Source of the DNA: Bin80 sp964291275
GTDB lineage: Bacteria; Bacteroidota; Rhodothermia; Rhodothermales; Bin80
Direction: 5' to 3'
DNA: 64,000 bases
Assembly (NCBI GenBank): GCA_964291275.2
Contig: OZ219799.1
Span: 1,736,001-1,800,000 of the forward strand
Part shown: positions 36,460 through 46,331 of the stretch, piece after piece
Numbering within the stretch: position 1 is the stretch's first letter
Layout of the letters: every line of letters begins with the position of its first letter
Program-made: the position numbers and the translations under genes
The notes under the pieces: generated by a model
The model's database searches: none
Told to the model about the DNA's origin: nothing
Seen by the model: only the letters and a program-made list of their open reading frames with translations

Positions 36460-38551
36460 CTAGCCTGAATTCCCGGGGAGTTTCAGCCAAGCGTGTTTTC
36501 ACGGAAAATCCTATGAATAAGGCCTGAAAATGGCTTTTTTACACCTATATTCATATTTTTCATGAACTTGCGAACAGTATTCCAATATTATAACATCGTA
36601 TCCTGTCCTGGTGTTGCCGCCGAGCTATCCCAGCTCAATCCCTGCTCATAGCCTCTGAATTGGACATTTCGTCCGCTATTTCGTTGATTTTACTGGGTCT
36701 TTTAATGTATTCGAGTTCGGTCGTTTGTTTTATAATTTTATTGTTATTATATTGGCTATTATTTCATAGTTCACGATATACAATGAACCGACGCTCCGAT
36801 TTCTTTGCGCTGCCCGATGGCCTCCCCATGCGTCAGTATGAAGCCCTCCGAGCCTACCTCCACGAAGGATGCACGATTGAAGAAGCCGCCGAGCGCGGCG
36901 GCTATGCCCCCGGCTCCTTCCGTAACCTCCTCACACGCTTCAATAAAAATCCCTCCGCAGACTTCTTTTGGCCCCAATTAAAAAAATCCGAACCCCGCGC
37001 TAAGCCGACTGATCCCAAACGTGCCCGGATTCTTGCCCTCCGAAAACAACAGGGCTTAACCCTCTATCAAATTCAGGAGGCACTGAAAAAGGAAAACATG
37101 CCGGCCAGTGTAGGCTACATCCATAAGATCTTCAACCAGGAAAACATCAAGCGCCTGCCCCGCCGATCCGCCCAGCGGCCTGCTCCGCGAACCCTCAACG
37201 CAAACCGCAAAAAGCTTGATCTCAGTCCGCGGTCCTTTTCGACTGATTTTGCAGGATTGTTTTTATTCGCCTTTGATCTGGCGCGAATAGGTCTTGACGA
37301 AATTCTGGATCAGGTCAAGATGCCGGGTACCCGTATGATCCCGGCCGGTTGTGCGGTTCGTTCGCTCTTGGCCCTGAAGCTCGCCGGGATCGGACGGCCC
37401 TCCCAGGTCATGGCCGAAACGCTGGATCAGGGCCTCGCATTGTTTACCGGCCTCAATGTCATCCCCAAACGCACGACCCTGACGGAGTACTCCATCCAGG
37501 TGGATTCGACCTTTTCGGGACCCTTGATGCACCGGTGGTATCATGCCGCTGCACAGCTGGCCAAGGTGGGGGGAACGGGCGCCTCCGTGGACCTGGATTT
37601 CCATACCATCCCCTATCATGAGCATCAGGCCCTTTTGCAGAAACACTTTGTCTCCAAGCGAAGTCGACGCCAACGCGGGATCCTGACCCTGTTAGCCCGC
37701 GATGCCGAAGCACATGTCTTCTGTTACGCGGATTCGACGATCCGAAAAGAAACCCAGAATGATGCCATTCTGGAGTTTGTCAGAGATTGGAAAGCCCGAA
37801 CGGGGAAGCTCCCCGGTGAACTGGTCTTTGACAGTCGGTTTACGATCTATGCCAACTTGGCAGAACTGGATGCGCTCGGCATTGACTTTATCACGCTGCG
37901 CCGCCGCCACGCTTCCTTGATCCGGCGCATTCATTCCCTGGATAAGTCGGCCTGGAAGAAAATCCGACTCTCCAACATTGGGCGCACGTATCGGACCCCA
38001 AGCGTCGTGGATGAAACCGTCAAACTGCGTGCTTATCCCAAGCCCATTCGGCAACTGCTTGTCAAAAACTTAGGACATGACAAGCCAACGGTTTTGATTA
38101 CCAATCAGATGAAACGCACGCCCCGGCAACTGATTGACCGGTATGCCCGGCGTATGGTCATCGAAAATGTCATCAGCGATGCCATTGACTTCTTTCACAT
38201 GGATGCGTTGAGCTCGGCCGTTCCTATGCGCATCAACGTTGATGTGCAGTTGACCGTTATGGCCAGCGTACTCTATCGACTCATGGGCGTGCGCGTCGGA
38301 CAAGGCTATGAAAAAGCCAAGGCGCGGACCCTCTACCGTGACCTGATGCGACACACCGGAAAGGTCACCATTACCCAGAATGAAATCCTCGTCCAGTTGC
38401 GTGCACGCGCCAAAGATAACTACCTGGTCGCTGCCGGATACCCCGAATTACACCAGAAAATCCCCTGGCTTGACAACAAAACCCTACGAGTACAGTTCTC
38501 TAAACGACCATAATCCTCACATGAGAAAATGAACGCGGGAATTCAGGCTAG
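36460..38551 (+). mobile_element. CTAG-targeting transposon with 12-bp inverted repeats
   Basis: The ends CCTGAATTCCCG (36464-36475) and CGGGAATTCAGG (38536-38547) are perfect inverted repeats, each flanked outside by CTAG (36460-36463 and 38548-38551), read as a 4-bp target duplication. The element has inserted into an older related transposase tail between AGAACTACC and TCGCTGCCGG. Palindromic 4-bp targets of YTAR type are known for IS701- and IS1182-like families; assignment is open. Confidence 0.85.
36783..38513 (+). CDS. DDE transposase of the CTAG-targeting element
   Basis: I start at the ATG at 36783 (MNRRSDFFALPDGLPM). The open frame extends 41 codons further up, but that part is an AT-rich hydrophobic translation unlike any relative. 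The 576-residue protein has an HTH segment (TIEEAAERGGYAPGSFRNLL), a second one near YQIQEALKKENMPAS, and a DDE-like core with VDLDFHTIPYHEHQ, ELVFDSRFTIYAN and RRMVIENVISDAI. It is related to but distinct from the transposase at 27145-28905. No frame damage is seen. Confidence 0.85.
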   Translation: MNRRSDFFALPDGLPMRQYEALRAYLHEGCTIEEAAERGGYAPGSFRNLLTRFNKNPSADFFWPQLKKSEPRAKPTDPKRARILALRKQQGLTLYQIQEALKKENMPASVGYIHKIFNQENIKRLPRRSAQRPAPRTLNANRKKLDLSPRSFSTDFAGLFLFAFDLARIGLDEILDQVKMPGTRMIPAGCAVRSLLALKLAGIGRPSQVMAETLDQGLALFTGLNVIPKRTTLTEYSIQVDSTFSGPLMHRWYHAAAQLAKVGGTGASVDLDFHTIPYHEHQALLQKHFVSKRSRRQRGILTLLARDAEAHVFCYADSTIRKETQNDAILEFVRDWKARTGKLPGELVFDSRFTIYANLAELDALGIDFITLRRRHASLIRRIHSLDKSAWKKIRLSNIGRTYRTPSVVDETVKLRAYPKPIRQLLVKNLGHDKPTVLITNQMKRTPRQLIDRYARRMVIENVISDAIDFFHMDALSSAVPMRINVDVQLTVMASVLYRLMGVRVGQGYEKAKARTLYRDLMRHTGKVTITQNEILVQLRARAKDNYLVAAGYPELHQKIPWLDNKTLRVQFSKRP

Positions 38552-38673
38552 TCGCTGCCGGATGCCCTGAATTACGCCAGAATATCCCCTGACTTGACTA
38601 CAAAACTCTCCGGGTACAGTTCTCAAAACAACCGTAATCACCGCAAGAGAAATAAAATGGGAATTCAGGCTAG
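38552..38673 (+). pseudogene. Transposase remnant, right piece with a second transposon end
   Basis: Reads VAAGCPELRQNIP, stop, LDYKTLRVQFSKQP, matching the tail of the preceding transposase (VAAGYPELHQKIPWLDNKTLRVQFSKRP). It ends with another GGGAATTCAGGCTAG. It continues the remnant at 33828-33890, so the intact element 36460-38551 sits inside an older copy of the same family. Confidence 0.8.
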
Positions 38674-39101
38674 CCGGAGCAGCACCTTATTGATGAGCGG
38701 GTCGCTGCGACCTTGGTGTTTCAGCCAGTCAATATGAAGCGTTTTCTCAATACTGGGTTGCTAAGACGATCCTCTCAGTTGCTAAGATGCCCGAAGCCCA
38801 TTTATTCTTGATCACGCGCTGCTGTGTGAGAATTTTACGCTGCCTGACGGTGCTCATGCTACTTATCTCTCTGCATTTATACTTCCAACCGCAGCTTGCC
38901 CCTTGTCCGTCAGTTGATATTGTTGGAACCGACTTCGGGGTATTTCGGGCCGCGTGAAAGCGATCTTCCCTTTGTCGACTAGCAACCGAACCACCTTGTT
39001 GAGTTGACCGGATATCTTCTTCTGTCCCAAGTTCGTGGACAACTCGGTCTTTGACATCGGTCCAGCCGCTAAGAGCCGGAGTATCCTCGATTCCAGTGAC
39101 T

Positions 39102-39155
39102 CTGGCCGTGACTCTGGCCGTGACTCTGGCCGTGACTCTGGCTGTGACTCTGGCT
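39102..39155. repeat. 12-bp tandem repeat coding a PES[RQ] linker
   Basis: GTGACTCTGGCC and one-base variants repeat about 4-5 times. In the minus-strand frame they encode PESQPESRPESRPESRPES, a flexible linker between the ATP-binding and winged-helix parts of the interrupted gene. Copy number is likely variable. Confidence 0.85.
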
Positions 39156-40515
39156 GAATCCGAATTGCACGATACTCCAATAGTGCTGATCGGCCTACGA
39201 TGTCGAGAACGTGTGCCACAACTTCGTTGTCGTAAGCGTCAGTAAGGCGCAGCTTTTGACCGTAATCGAACGATACCGGCAGTGATTGACCATCGTTGAT
39301 GGCGACATTTGAGGTGTAAAGGTAGGTCCGATCTTGGGAATCGCGTATAGGATTCAGTCTCCCCTTAAGCCCAGGTATAAAGCCAGTCGCTTCGGGAAAG
39401 ATTACCGAACCCCCGTTGTTTAATGAATCAAGTTGCAGCGAGAGAGTCCGTTCTCCAGGCATCCAGCCGTATTCTGTGCAGGCAGCGAAGCCCGCAGCAG
39501 CGGCGAACACCGTCATAGGCAAATGGAGGGAATGCAGTCCGATGTGTGCCTCGCCGTGTTTGTTGGTTCGTGACCTTATCCACGTATTGTTGGGATACAG
39601 CACCAATATGTCGACGTCAGGCAGTGGCTCGCGGCCGCAATATGCCGACACGGTGCAGACTTGACTCCGTGGCCGCCGCATGGTCGCAACAAAGCCATCT
39701 GTGACTGTGAATTCTGGCTCCGGTAGTCCGGCCTCACCACAGCGTCTAATCATGTCCAGGGTTCCCGTTCCCATCCGTTCGATGTATTCGGCCAGGTACA
39801 TGGACTCCGCTAGCAAGGGGTTGCCCGGTACTGACCCGTGGTGGACGCGCAGTTTATCCAGTGTCAGCGATGGCGGGAGACTGCCGGGATTCCACACCTC
39901 CAACCGGTCTGCGAAGAGCATTACTTGTACGCTTCCGTTATTCGTGTAGTCTCTGTGGGCCACCGCGTTGACGATGGCTTCAGTCACAACTTCTTTCGGG
40001 ATCTCGTAGGTTGTGGGGGCATGTGGTGTCTCCGCCCGTGTGCCAATTGATCGGTTGATCTTGCTCAGCACAAAGTCCACTGCCTGATCAACCAAATTGA
40101 ACGCCGTGCCCTTGTAGACTTGATAAGAGGGAATGGGTTTGCTAACAACAGTCCCGTGGAAGTGTGCACACCTGATTTCGGAGGAGATCAGAAACCGCTG
40201 CGGCGTCATCCCGAACAGTAATACCGCAGCATTCGTCGGCCCTCGATCGTGGAGCAGGTTCAGATGCTCTAACAATTCCTCGGGGGACGCATCTTCAGTC
40301 AGCGGAAATTGTCTGGCTCTGCGCGCCGTGCGGATGAATCGAACCATACATTCAGAATCGAGATCGTCTACGGTAGCCTTTACACAGGGTGCCGCATCAA
40401 ATGGAGTTGAGCGGATTACTTCAGTGGCTGTCAAATACTCCACCAGCGCCGCGTAGAGTCCGGTTACGAGCTCGTTAAGAGCGTTGAACCGCTTTCTGAT
40501 CACGCTGGCTTGGGC

Positions 40516-43074
40516 TGCCCATTACCCAAGTAATGGTGTAGTCTAACTATTGTGGGAGATCCGTGAGCGTTTTTTCTACCGCCGTGATTGTCTGGTCGGA
40601 GCGCCTCTTTACAGCGCACGCCTTGATGGTCCGCAGCATAGGGTGACGGAGCGTTTTCACGCTTGGGTTCACGGTACCGGTACGTCCGGGCCATAGCATT
40701 GGGGTAAGAGTCTCCCGTTTCGTGAGGGTATCACGAATCTGCACAGCAGCAGCAGCGGGCCTGGGTCTCCTCAATGTGCATCTGATAGCCCACCAAGGCC
40801 ATAGCGAGTCGTTCGATTCCCCTCCACATGACCTGATGGCCCGGCGGTGGGGCACGATTCCGGTTTTGATAGCCGCCCAACACCCCCACCAGCAACATGG
40901 CGTCCCGCAGCATCTTGGGTTCCGGCAGTCGTACCCGCTTGGCGTAGCCGGTCAAGAATCCAAGTTCCAGTTCTGTGAAGAATACCGACGGATCCAGCTC
41001 CGGCATGGTTCGCCCCAACAGCGTCAGCACCATGAGACGCCAGGCAATCACACAGTAGATCGCCAATGCCCGTTCCAGTCTTAAGGCGCTCCGCAGCTGC
41101 ATATGTTCCACTTTGCAGCCACTCTTGAGCACCCGGAAAAAGTCCTCAATCCGCCAACGTTTCAGATAATACCCCAGCACCCGCTCCGCAGCCCGGGCCG
41201 AGGGCACCGCAAGACTGGTCAGCAGATACCATTCAATCGCCTTTTCACCCGCAGGCGGCGAGACTTCTTTGATATGCACCCCGGTGAGCGTCACCGGATC
41301 CGCATCCGCAACCAGTGGAGTCGCGGGCAGCGTAACCGGGCCATAGCGTACTTCGGCATCGGCGACGCGATAGGCGCGTCCGGCCGTCTTCGACCGCACG
41401 GACCGGCGATGAATCTCAATCCTGATCGTCTTGGCAGCTTTGCCACCGGACATCGTCTCAAACAGCTTTTTGCCTTTTGCCAGACGCCGATTCTTAGATG
41501 CCCGCACCAGCAGATCAACCCGCTTGTGCTGCCGCTGCGCATCAAAGAGCGCAAAACTGTCGCCCTCCCGATCCATCACGCAGAGGACCTTGATCTTGCG
41601 CGATAGCTCCTGCGCGGCTTCACAAATATCCGCATAACCATCCAGCCACCGCTGCGCCTTTGGCTTCAACGGTCCATCGGTCGGATCTTTGTAACTGCAC
41701 CGCAACACGCCCAGTGGCAGACCATCGGTGGTGGTCGCCAGCGTGGTATGAATATGCAGTCCCCGCGATTTGGTCGTGGTCTGATTCTGACCAATGACTT
41801 CCAAGTCCTCGCAGGCCAGACGCGACCCGTAATTGAGCCGACTGCCATCCTGGATGCATAAGACCACCTTTTGGCTGCGCATACGCTCTATGGTACGCGC
41901 CCGATGCGGGGCCAACACGTTCTCCGGCGTCACCTCAGACGCCGGATCGCTCGCCAGCAGGCGATAATGCCCCTTGACCGCCGCCCGATCATAGCCCGTG
42001 TTCCCGGTAATCGCCGCGCCGATGGTATCGGCGAGCAGAGACGCACTCTTGACCAGCCGCGCCGAGCGCAGCGCGTTGCCCAGCGGCGCATCCCCAAACT
42101 CGGCATCGGCCCACTGTTCGCTATCCAACATCTCACCAGGTTGTCTGACCGGACGTAATTCCACCGCAGGCACCCCCAGTTGCTGACGCCACCTGCGATT
42201 AAGTTCGTATACATACAACGCCTTCGGCGGCTCCAGAGTGTCATGGCGGAGGCCGCCAGCGGTTTGTCCAATGTACTGAAAATTGGTGGCCTTGAAGCAG
42301 GAACCCGACCATTCGGGATCCACATAGGTTTCAACGATCCACACCCGGTAGCCGTAATGCTGCTGATAGTCCTCAGCCAGTCGCCTGAGCAGGCGACTGA
42401 GCACGTAGCTGGCCAGATGCTGGCATCGCTCCCGCATCAGGAATCGGCTCAGACACACCACACGGTGCAGATGGGCCTGTCGCTGTGCGTCCGACCAGGC
42501 CATCCACTGCTCCCGGGCCGCCAGTCGCAGGGCGGCCGCCGAAAAACCGACCGCACCCACATAACCGTGTGCACTGTCAATCAGATACCGTACCTGGGCA
42601 CCGCAAAATGTCGTCACTCCACGCGGATGCTCATGATGCAACAGCGTGTTCCAAATCTCACGCTGATCGGTGTCGGTCACCTTAACCAGCGTAAGACCCT
42701 CCACCTCGTTAACAACCTCAGGCAAACGTTCCGGGGCAGGCACCGGTTCGGCCAGCAGGCGGGGACCCGCCCCCGCCGCGTAATTGTTCGTCGGCGCAGG
42801 CAATGCTATCCGCCCACGGTCGGCCAGCTTTGACAACGCACGGGCGCAAGTGGACACCTGCAACCGACCGCAGGCATCAACGAATGTGAAAAGTTCACAC
42901 ACGCGCCTTGCTATCGCCGCGCGCGTGGACAACGCGGCATCGCCCAACACCGCGGTGAGACGCGACTGCGATTCCGGAGCACTCAAGGTGCGCAAAACCT
43001 GACTCTGCGTGAACATGCCACCAATATATGGGGCACTGTTCAGAATGTCAAGTCAAAAAGTTGGGTAATGGGCA
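40516..43074 (-). mobile_element. DruA-fused IS4/Tn5-like insertion sequence, copy 3 of 4
   Basis: A 2559-bp copy, minus orientation, ends at 40516 and 43074. The flanks TGGCTTGGGC (40506-40515) and GGGCTTGGGC (43075-43084) match in 9 of 10 positions, a near-perfect target duplication. It splits the DUF4062/ATP-binding gene. Confidence 0.92.
40731..43016 (-). CDS. DruA-fused IS4/Tn5-type transposase, copy 3
   Basis: 761 residues, intact. It carries ELNRRWR like copy 2 but DTLEPPKAL like copy 4, where copies 1 and 2 have DTPEPPKAL. Domains and catalytic residues are as described at 21489. Confidence 0.9.
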   Translation of the reverse strand: MFTQSQVLRTLSAPESQSRLTAVLGDAALSTRAAIARRVCELFTFVDACGRLQVSTCARALSKLADRGRIALPAPTNNYAAGAGPRLLAEPVPAPERLPEVVNEVEGLTLVKVTDTDQREIWNTLLHHEHPRGVTTFCGAQVRYLIDSAHGYVGAVGFSAAALRLAAREQWMAWSDAQRQAHLHRVVCLSRFLMRERCQHLASYVLSRLLRRLAEDYQQHYGYRVWIVETYVDPEWSGSCFKATNFQYIGQTAGGLRHDTLEPPKALYVYELNRRWRQQLGVPAVELRPVRQPGEMLDSEQWADAEFGDAPLGNALRSARLVKSASLLADTIGAAITGNTGYDRAAVKGHYRLLASDPASEVTPENVLAPHRARTIERMRSQKVVLCIQDGSRLNYGSRLACEDLEVIGQNQTTTKSRGLHIHTTLATTTDGLPLGVLRCSYKDPTDGPLKPKAQRWLDGYADICEAAQELSRKIKVLCVMDREGDSFALFDAQRQHKRVDLLVRASKNRRLAKGKKLFETMSGGKAAKTIRIEIHRRSVRSKTAGRAYRVADAEVRYGPVTLPATPLVADADPVTLTGVHIKEVSPPAGEKAIEWYLLTSLAVPSARAAERVLGYYLKRWRIEDFFRVLKSGCKVEHMQLRSALRLERALAIYCVIAWRLMVLTLLGRTMPELDPSVFFTELELGFLTGYAKRVRLPEPKMLRDAMLLVGVLGGYQNRNRAPPPGHQVMWRGIERLAMALVGYQMHIEETQARCCCCADS

Positions 43075-43444
43075 GGGCTTGGGCCTTATCAATGAGTGCC
43101 TGCATCTTCGGATTTCGGGCGCTGTCACCCACACCCTTAACAAAAATCAGGCGATGTTTGCTTATTGTAGCCGCGTGATCAAACTCTCGCTCCGTCGGCG
43201 ATACTCCCTTATCATCTTCGGTCCCATACTCGCTTCCAAATAATCCAACATAGATGTCGGACCGTTCAACTTCTTCTAGGTAGAGCTCGTCGGGGCGCCG
43301 ATCCGAAGCCGGAACGTCCTCGAACAGAAATACCTCGAAGAATTTCCGTAGCAGCGGGTTGCTGCGGACATAGTCTCGCAGCTCTGCTCGTTCCTCCGCG
43401 AACTCACTTTGCACGCTGCTGATGAAAATGCGGAGCGGATTCAT

Positions 43445-43778
43445 GCCTTGCCCATAGACTTTATGCAAGTAATGCGAGGACTGGTTACCAAGGTATGGAA
43501 TTTGATCGGTTGAATTTGCAGAACGTACTGTTCACGTTCCATTAATCAAATGATAAATCAGCCTAGGCTATAAAGTGTGGCCCACTTCAATCGTATTAGT
43601 GGCTCACTTGGTTGGAATATGCACTCCGACTTCTGGACAGTGGTTTAGTGTGGAATCCTGCCTCCGAAAACTAGGCGTATCCGAGCGTCGTGTCGTCTAC
43701 GGTTGTCCACATGCTCCGCGATATATGATGATACAGGAGTTCGCTGCTAACCAAGCCCCACCCTACCTCAAGTGCCTT
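43445..43778. other. Intergenic region, no supported gene
   Basis: A 334-bp stretch between the DUF4062 gene start and the zinc-ribbon gene. A plus-strand frame covering its second half runs antisense through the zinc-ribbon gene and shows no family features. No repeats or RNA structures stand out. Confidence 0.5.
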
Positions 43779-44108
43779 TTAAGAAATTGCGAGCCATCCC
43801 AAGTCCATAACAAACATCCCTTGTTTGCAGTAGGGACATGCCTTGCCATCCAACATCGTCGTACATACGATCATGTCGGCCTTGCACTTTGGACACTCCG
43901 TGATCGGTGCATTGGAATCAACCATGAATTGATGTCCACACGATTGACAAAGGTGTGGAGAATCGTTACCGATGCAGAGTGCCAACAGACTGCTTGGAAG
44001 GTATGCGTATCGCTTCCGGCCCTTCTCCAGGTAGTAAGGATTACCGTCGTCCCACGCCTCAATGCTTTTGTCGCATCCACGGCAAACAAAGCGCATGCCA
44101 GTAGCCAT
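43779..44108 (-). CDS. Small zinc-ribbon protein
   Basis: 109 residues with four CxxC pairs: CRGC, CQSC, CPKC and CPYC, so two zinc ribbons are likely. The start is an ATG at 44108 with an AAGGAG ribosome site 7 bp upstream; a second in-frame Met lies 5 codons later (MRFVCRGCDKSIEAW). The N-terminal ribbon resembles the zinc-ribbon family with CxDC...WT; here GCDKSIEAWDDGNPYYLEKG. No enzyme motif. Function unknown; nucleic-acid or protein binding is plausible. Confidence 0.65.
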   Translation of the reverse strand: MATGMRFVCRGCDKSIEAWDDGNPYYLEKGRKRYAYLPSSLLALCIGNDSPHLCQSCGHQFMVDSNAPITECPKCKADMIVCTTMLDGKACPYCKQGMFVMDLGWLAIS

Positions 44109-44373
44109 TTCGTTCTCCTTAGTGGTGGACTGTTCTTATTGGATCCTCCCTATAAGATATTGGGCGAAAACCATTTTTGCTACTTATCCTGACAGGATAA
44201 TCATTTCGGGCTCAGTTTCCCCGTTTTTCCTTCAAAAGGCTGGCAACCGTCAAATTGTACCTCCGGCTGCAAATAATGACACTCACCGTTACGAAAGTGC
44301 CATTTTGTCCTACCATCCAAGGTTGGCATATCTCTTGCACGCTTGCCTCCCGAACATTTGTACTAAATCAGCT

Positions 44374-44622
44374 ATGAGCAAACCATAAGATAGGACCATT
44401 TCTCGTCGGTCAGACGGAAAATGGGGAAACAAGAGAGATGATCGGCAGAGAGCATCCAGCATTCACGATACGCAAAGGGATGCCATAGAAGCCGCTAGGC
44501 AGATGCTAGCAAATCAAGGCGGCGGTGAACTTACTACCAAGGGACGCAACGGCAGAATAAGAAGCAAGGATACGATTCATCCTGGTCGTGACCCCAATCC
44601 TCCAAAGGATTCAGAACACTGA
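44374..44622 (+). pseudogene. DUF2188-like small protein, one internal stop
   Basis: From ATG 44374 the frame reads MSKP, stop (TAA 44386-44388), then DRTISRRSDGKWGNKRDDRQ and SIHDTQRDAIEAARQMLANQ, ending GRIRSKDTIHPGRDPNPPKD before TGA at 44620-44622. This matches the DUF2188 layout (W..K...A...F.TQ.EAI..AR.....GGEL..H...G.I...). No ATG, GTG or TTG replaces the lost start, so unless an ATT at 44395 is used it is dead. Too short for most ORF callers. Confidence 0.7.
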
Positions 44623-44658
44623 AACACATTTCATTCATCCAAAACGAGCAAATTTATC

Positions 44659-44920
44659 ATGCGCAGACAAGTTACTGCAACCCAAAAGGATAAAGATGGA
44701 GATATTCTCGGACTTGCAATAGTAGAGAAAGCTGGTCTCCAAGATCTAAGGCTAACGCAATATAAGATATAGAACAGAGGGACCATCAGTATACGTTTTA
44801 TGGGGTGACGGTATGGAAACCCGCATTCATGTTGCGAACGGTCGATACGGTAAGTATCTGAGAACCGATAGAGACCAAACTGCCAGAAATAATCTGGACT
44901 ACTTGCCCGACTGCAATTAG
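44659..44920 (+). pseudogene. DUF3892-like small protein, frameshifted
   Basis: Three frames together give a DUF3892 protein: MRRQVTATQKDKDGDILGL, then (shifted) ESWSPRSKANAI-stop-DIEQRDHQYTFY, then VYVLWGDGMETRIHV and NGRYGKYLRTDRDQTARNNL ending LPDCN-TAG at 44918. The ending GKYLRT...NNLDxLPDC is diagnostic. At least two frameshifts and one stop make it a pseudogene. DUF2188 and DUF3892 genes commonly occur as small accessory proteins. Confidence 0.7.
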
Positions 44921-45209
44921 GCTATCCTCAAAAACTTCAATAGGAGAGTCAGGCTTCAAGCAGATCCTCCAATCTAATTTAGGTTGCTGGTTCTACCGCG
45001 AATGTTGTGGATAGAGGTCTAAAGGAGGGTGTTTCTATGCACGGGGCAGATACGAATCCCAATTAAAATCGCCTCCTCCACCTAGATGCACCAGCCTGAA
45101 ACCGAAATCCAATAGATTTCCCGATTTGGGAGTTTAGCAAGAGGCTGGGTAGGTATATAATTCCTTCCTTGGATCAAAGGCTTCCTCCACCAATAGGGCT
45201 TTCCAGCTA

Positions 45210-46331
45210 ATGTTGAAGCGCATCTACGTAGACAACTATAAGTGTCTTATCAATTTCGAATTGCAACTTCAGGAGCTCACTCTGCTTGTTGGACGGAACG
45301 GTGTGGGTAAGACAGCGGTATTTGACGCTGTTTATGCTCTGTGCAGACTGCTAGAAGGTCGCTCCATAGTTAAGGACCGAGAGATTTTACCTCCTTCTAC
45401 TCTGACCAGGTGGCAGACACGAGAGATGCAGATCTACGAAGTCAATATTGAGTTAGGAGAAGAGCAGTTTGCCTATCGCCTTGAGGTAGAACACAACAGG
45501 CGAGGTCGTCAGGCGTGGATAAAGCGTGAGGTTCTAGAGGCAAATGGCGGCGTTCTCTTCGAGTTTGCACTCGGTAATGTGCAACTCTACCATGACGACC
45601 ATTCGCTGGGCCCGACTTTCACGAGTGATTGGGAAGAATCGGCGTTGGCCCGAGTGGCAGTTGACAAGCATAACAAGCGCCTTTGCAGATTGTTGGAGTT
45701 CATGCGCAATGTTTTGGTTTGCGGACTTAATCCAGCTAGCTTTGCGGCTGAGGCAGCCGGGGAAGCCCAGAGACTCGCTAGGGATGGAAGCAATTTCGTC
45801 GATTGGTACCGACACTTACTGCAGGAGCGACAGGATCTCGTGTACAAATACACACAAGTCATGCGGGAGGTCTTGGACGGACTACGCAGGTCTCAATTGG
45901 AGAAAGTAGGGATTGGCACGAGAGCATTGGTTAGTGTTTTTGGCGATGGGGATAAAGCACAGGCGTATACGTTCAACGAGTTGTCGGACGGCCAAAGAGT
46001 GCTGACCATTCTTTATGCCCTAATATCACTTGCTACTGACCCAGGACAGACACTCTTTCTTGATGAGCCCGTGAACTTTGTCGGGCTATCCGAAATTCAG
46101 CCGTGGCTGATTTCTCTGAACGATGCTTGTGGGACCAGTATACCTCAGGCCGTGCTGGCGTCTCATCACCCGGAGATACTCGACTACCTTGGAGCAGACC
46201 GAGCGATTCTTCTCTCGCGAGATGAGGCGGGGCCGACGCGAGTTGAGCCCTTGTCTGAAAAGGTAAAGCACCTGGCTGGCAATGAATTTCTAAGATTGTC
46301 GCAGGTGATAGCCAGAGGCTGGGAAGGGTAG
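45210..46331 (+). CDS. AAA family ATPase (SMC/ABC-type, AAA_21-like)
   Basis: 373 residues. Walker A is GRNGVGKTAVF, the ABC-like signature is ELSDGQRVLT, Walker B is TLFLDEPVNF and the switch His is in ASHHPEIL. There is no DNA-binding domain of its own. The protein resembles the ATPase half of two-gene systems in which the second gene encodes a TOPRIM-like or nuclease partner (as in AbiL, PARIS and Septu-type pairs, compared at the level of architecture only). The partner gene starts by overlapping this stop (TAGTG, 46331) but is broken. This gene itself is intact. Confidence 0.85.
   Translation: MLKRIYVDNYKCLINFELQLQELTLLVGRNGVGKTAVFDAVYALCRLLEGRSIVKDREILPPSTLTRWQTREMQIYEVNIELGEEQFAYRLEVEHNRRGRQAWIKREVLEANGGVLFEFALGNVQLYHDDHSLGPTFTSDWEESALARVAVDKHNKRLCRLLEFMRNVLVCGLNPASFAAEAAGEAQRLARDGSNFVDWYRHLLQERQDLVYKYTQVMREVLDGLRRSQLEKVGIGTRALVSVFGDGDKAQAYTFNELSDGQRVLTILYALISLATDPGQTLFLDEPVNFVGLSEIQPWLISLNDACGTSIPQAVLASHHPEILDYLGADRAILLSRDEAGPTRVEPLSEKVKHLAGNEFLRLSQVIARGWEG

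Larger units (their letters stand above)
38863..43444 (-). pseudogene. DUF4062 - RecG-like ATP-binding protein, interrupted by DruA-type IS copy 3
   Basis: The 5' part (43075-43444, start ATG 43444, MNPLRIFISSVQSEFAEERA) is a DUF4062 domain. The 3' part (38863-40515) continues with a RecG-like/AlbA-associated region and an HATPase_c_4-type domain (IPKEVVTEAIVNAVAHRDY, MLFADRLEVWNPGSLPPSL, MYLAEYIERMGTGTLDMIR). A PES-repeat linker and a C-terminal winged-helix segment (MSKTELSTNLGQKKISGQLN) follow. Removing the IS and one target copy gives a continuous frame LIDKAQ-ASVIRKR. Proteins of this layout are often in accessory or defence regions; the DUF4062 part is thought to be TIR/SEFIR-like. Function lost here unless the IS excises. 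Confidence 0.85.

Noticed and set aside
36660..36782. 41-codon hydrophobic N-terminal extension of the CTAG-element transposase
   Set aside because: AT-rich, absent from the related transposase at 27145, and an ATG at 36783 gives the normal start.
39102..39155. Short direct repeats considered as a CRISPR array
   Set aside because: 12-bp repeats without spacers, in frame in a coding linker.
43575..44192. 205-residue plus-strand frame
   Set aside because: Antisense to the zinc-ribbon gene, which has CxxC pairs and an AAGGAG site.
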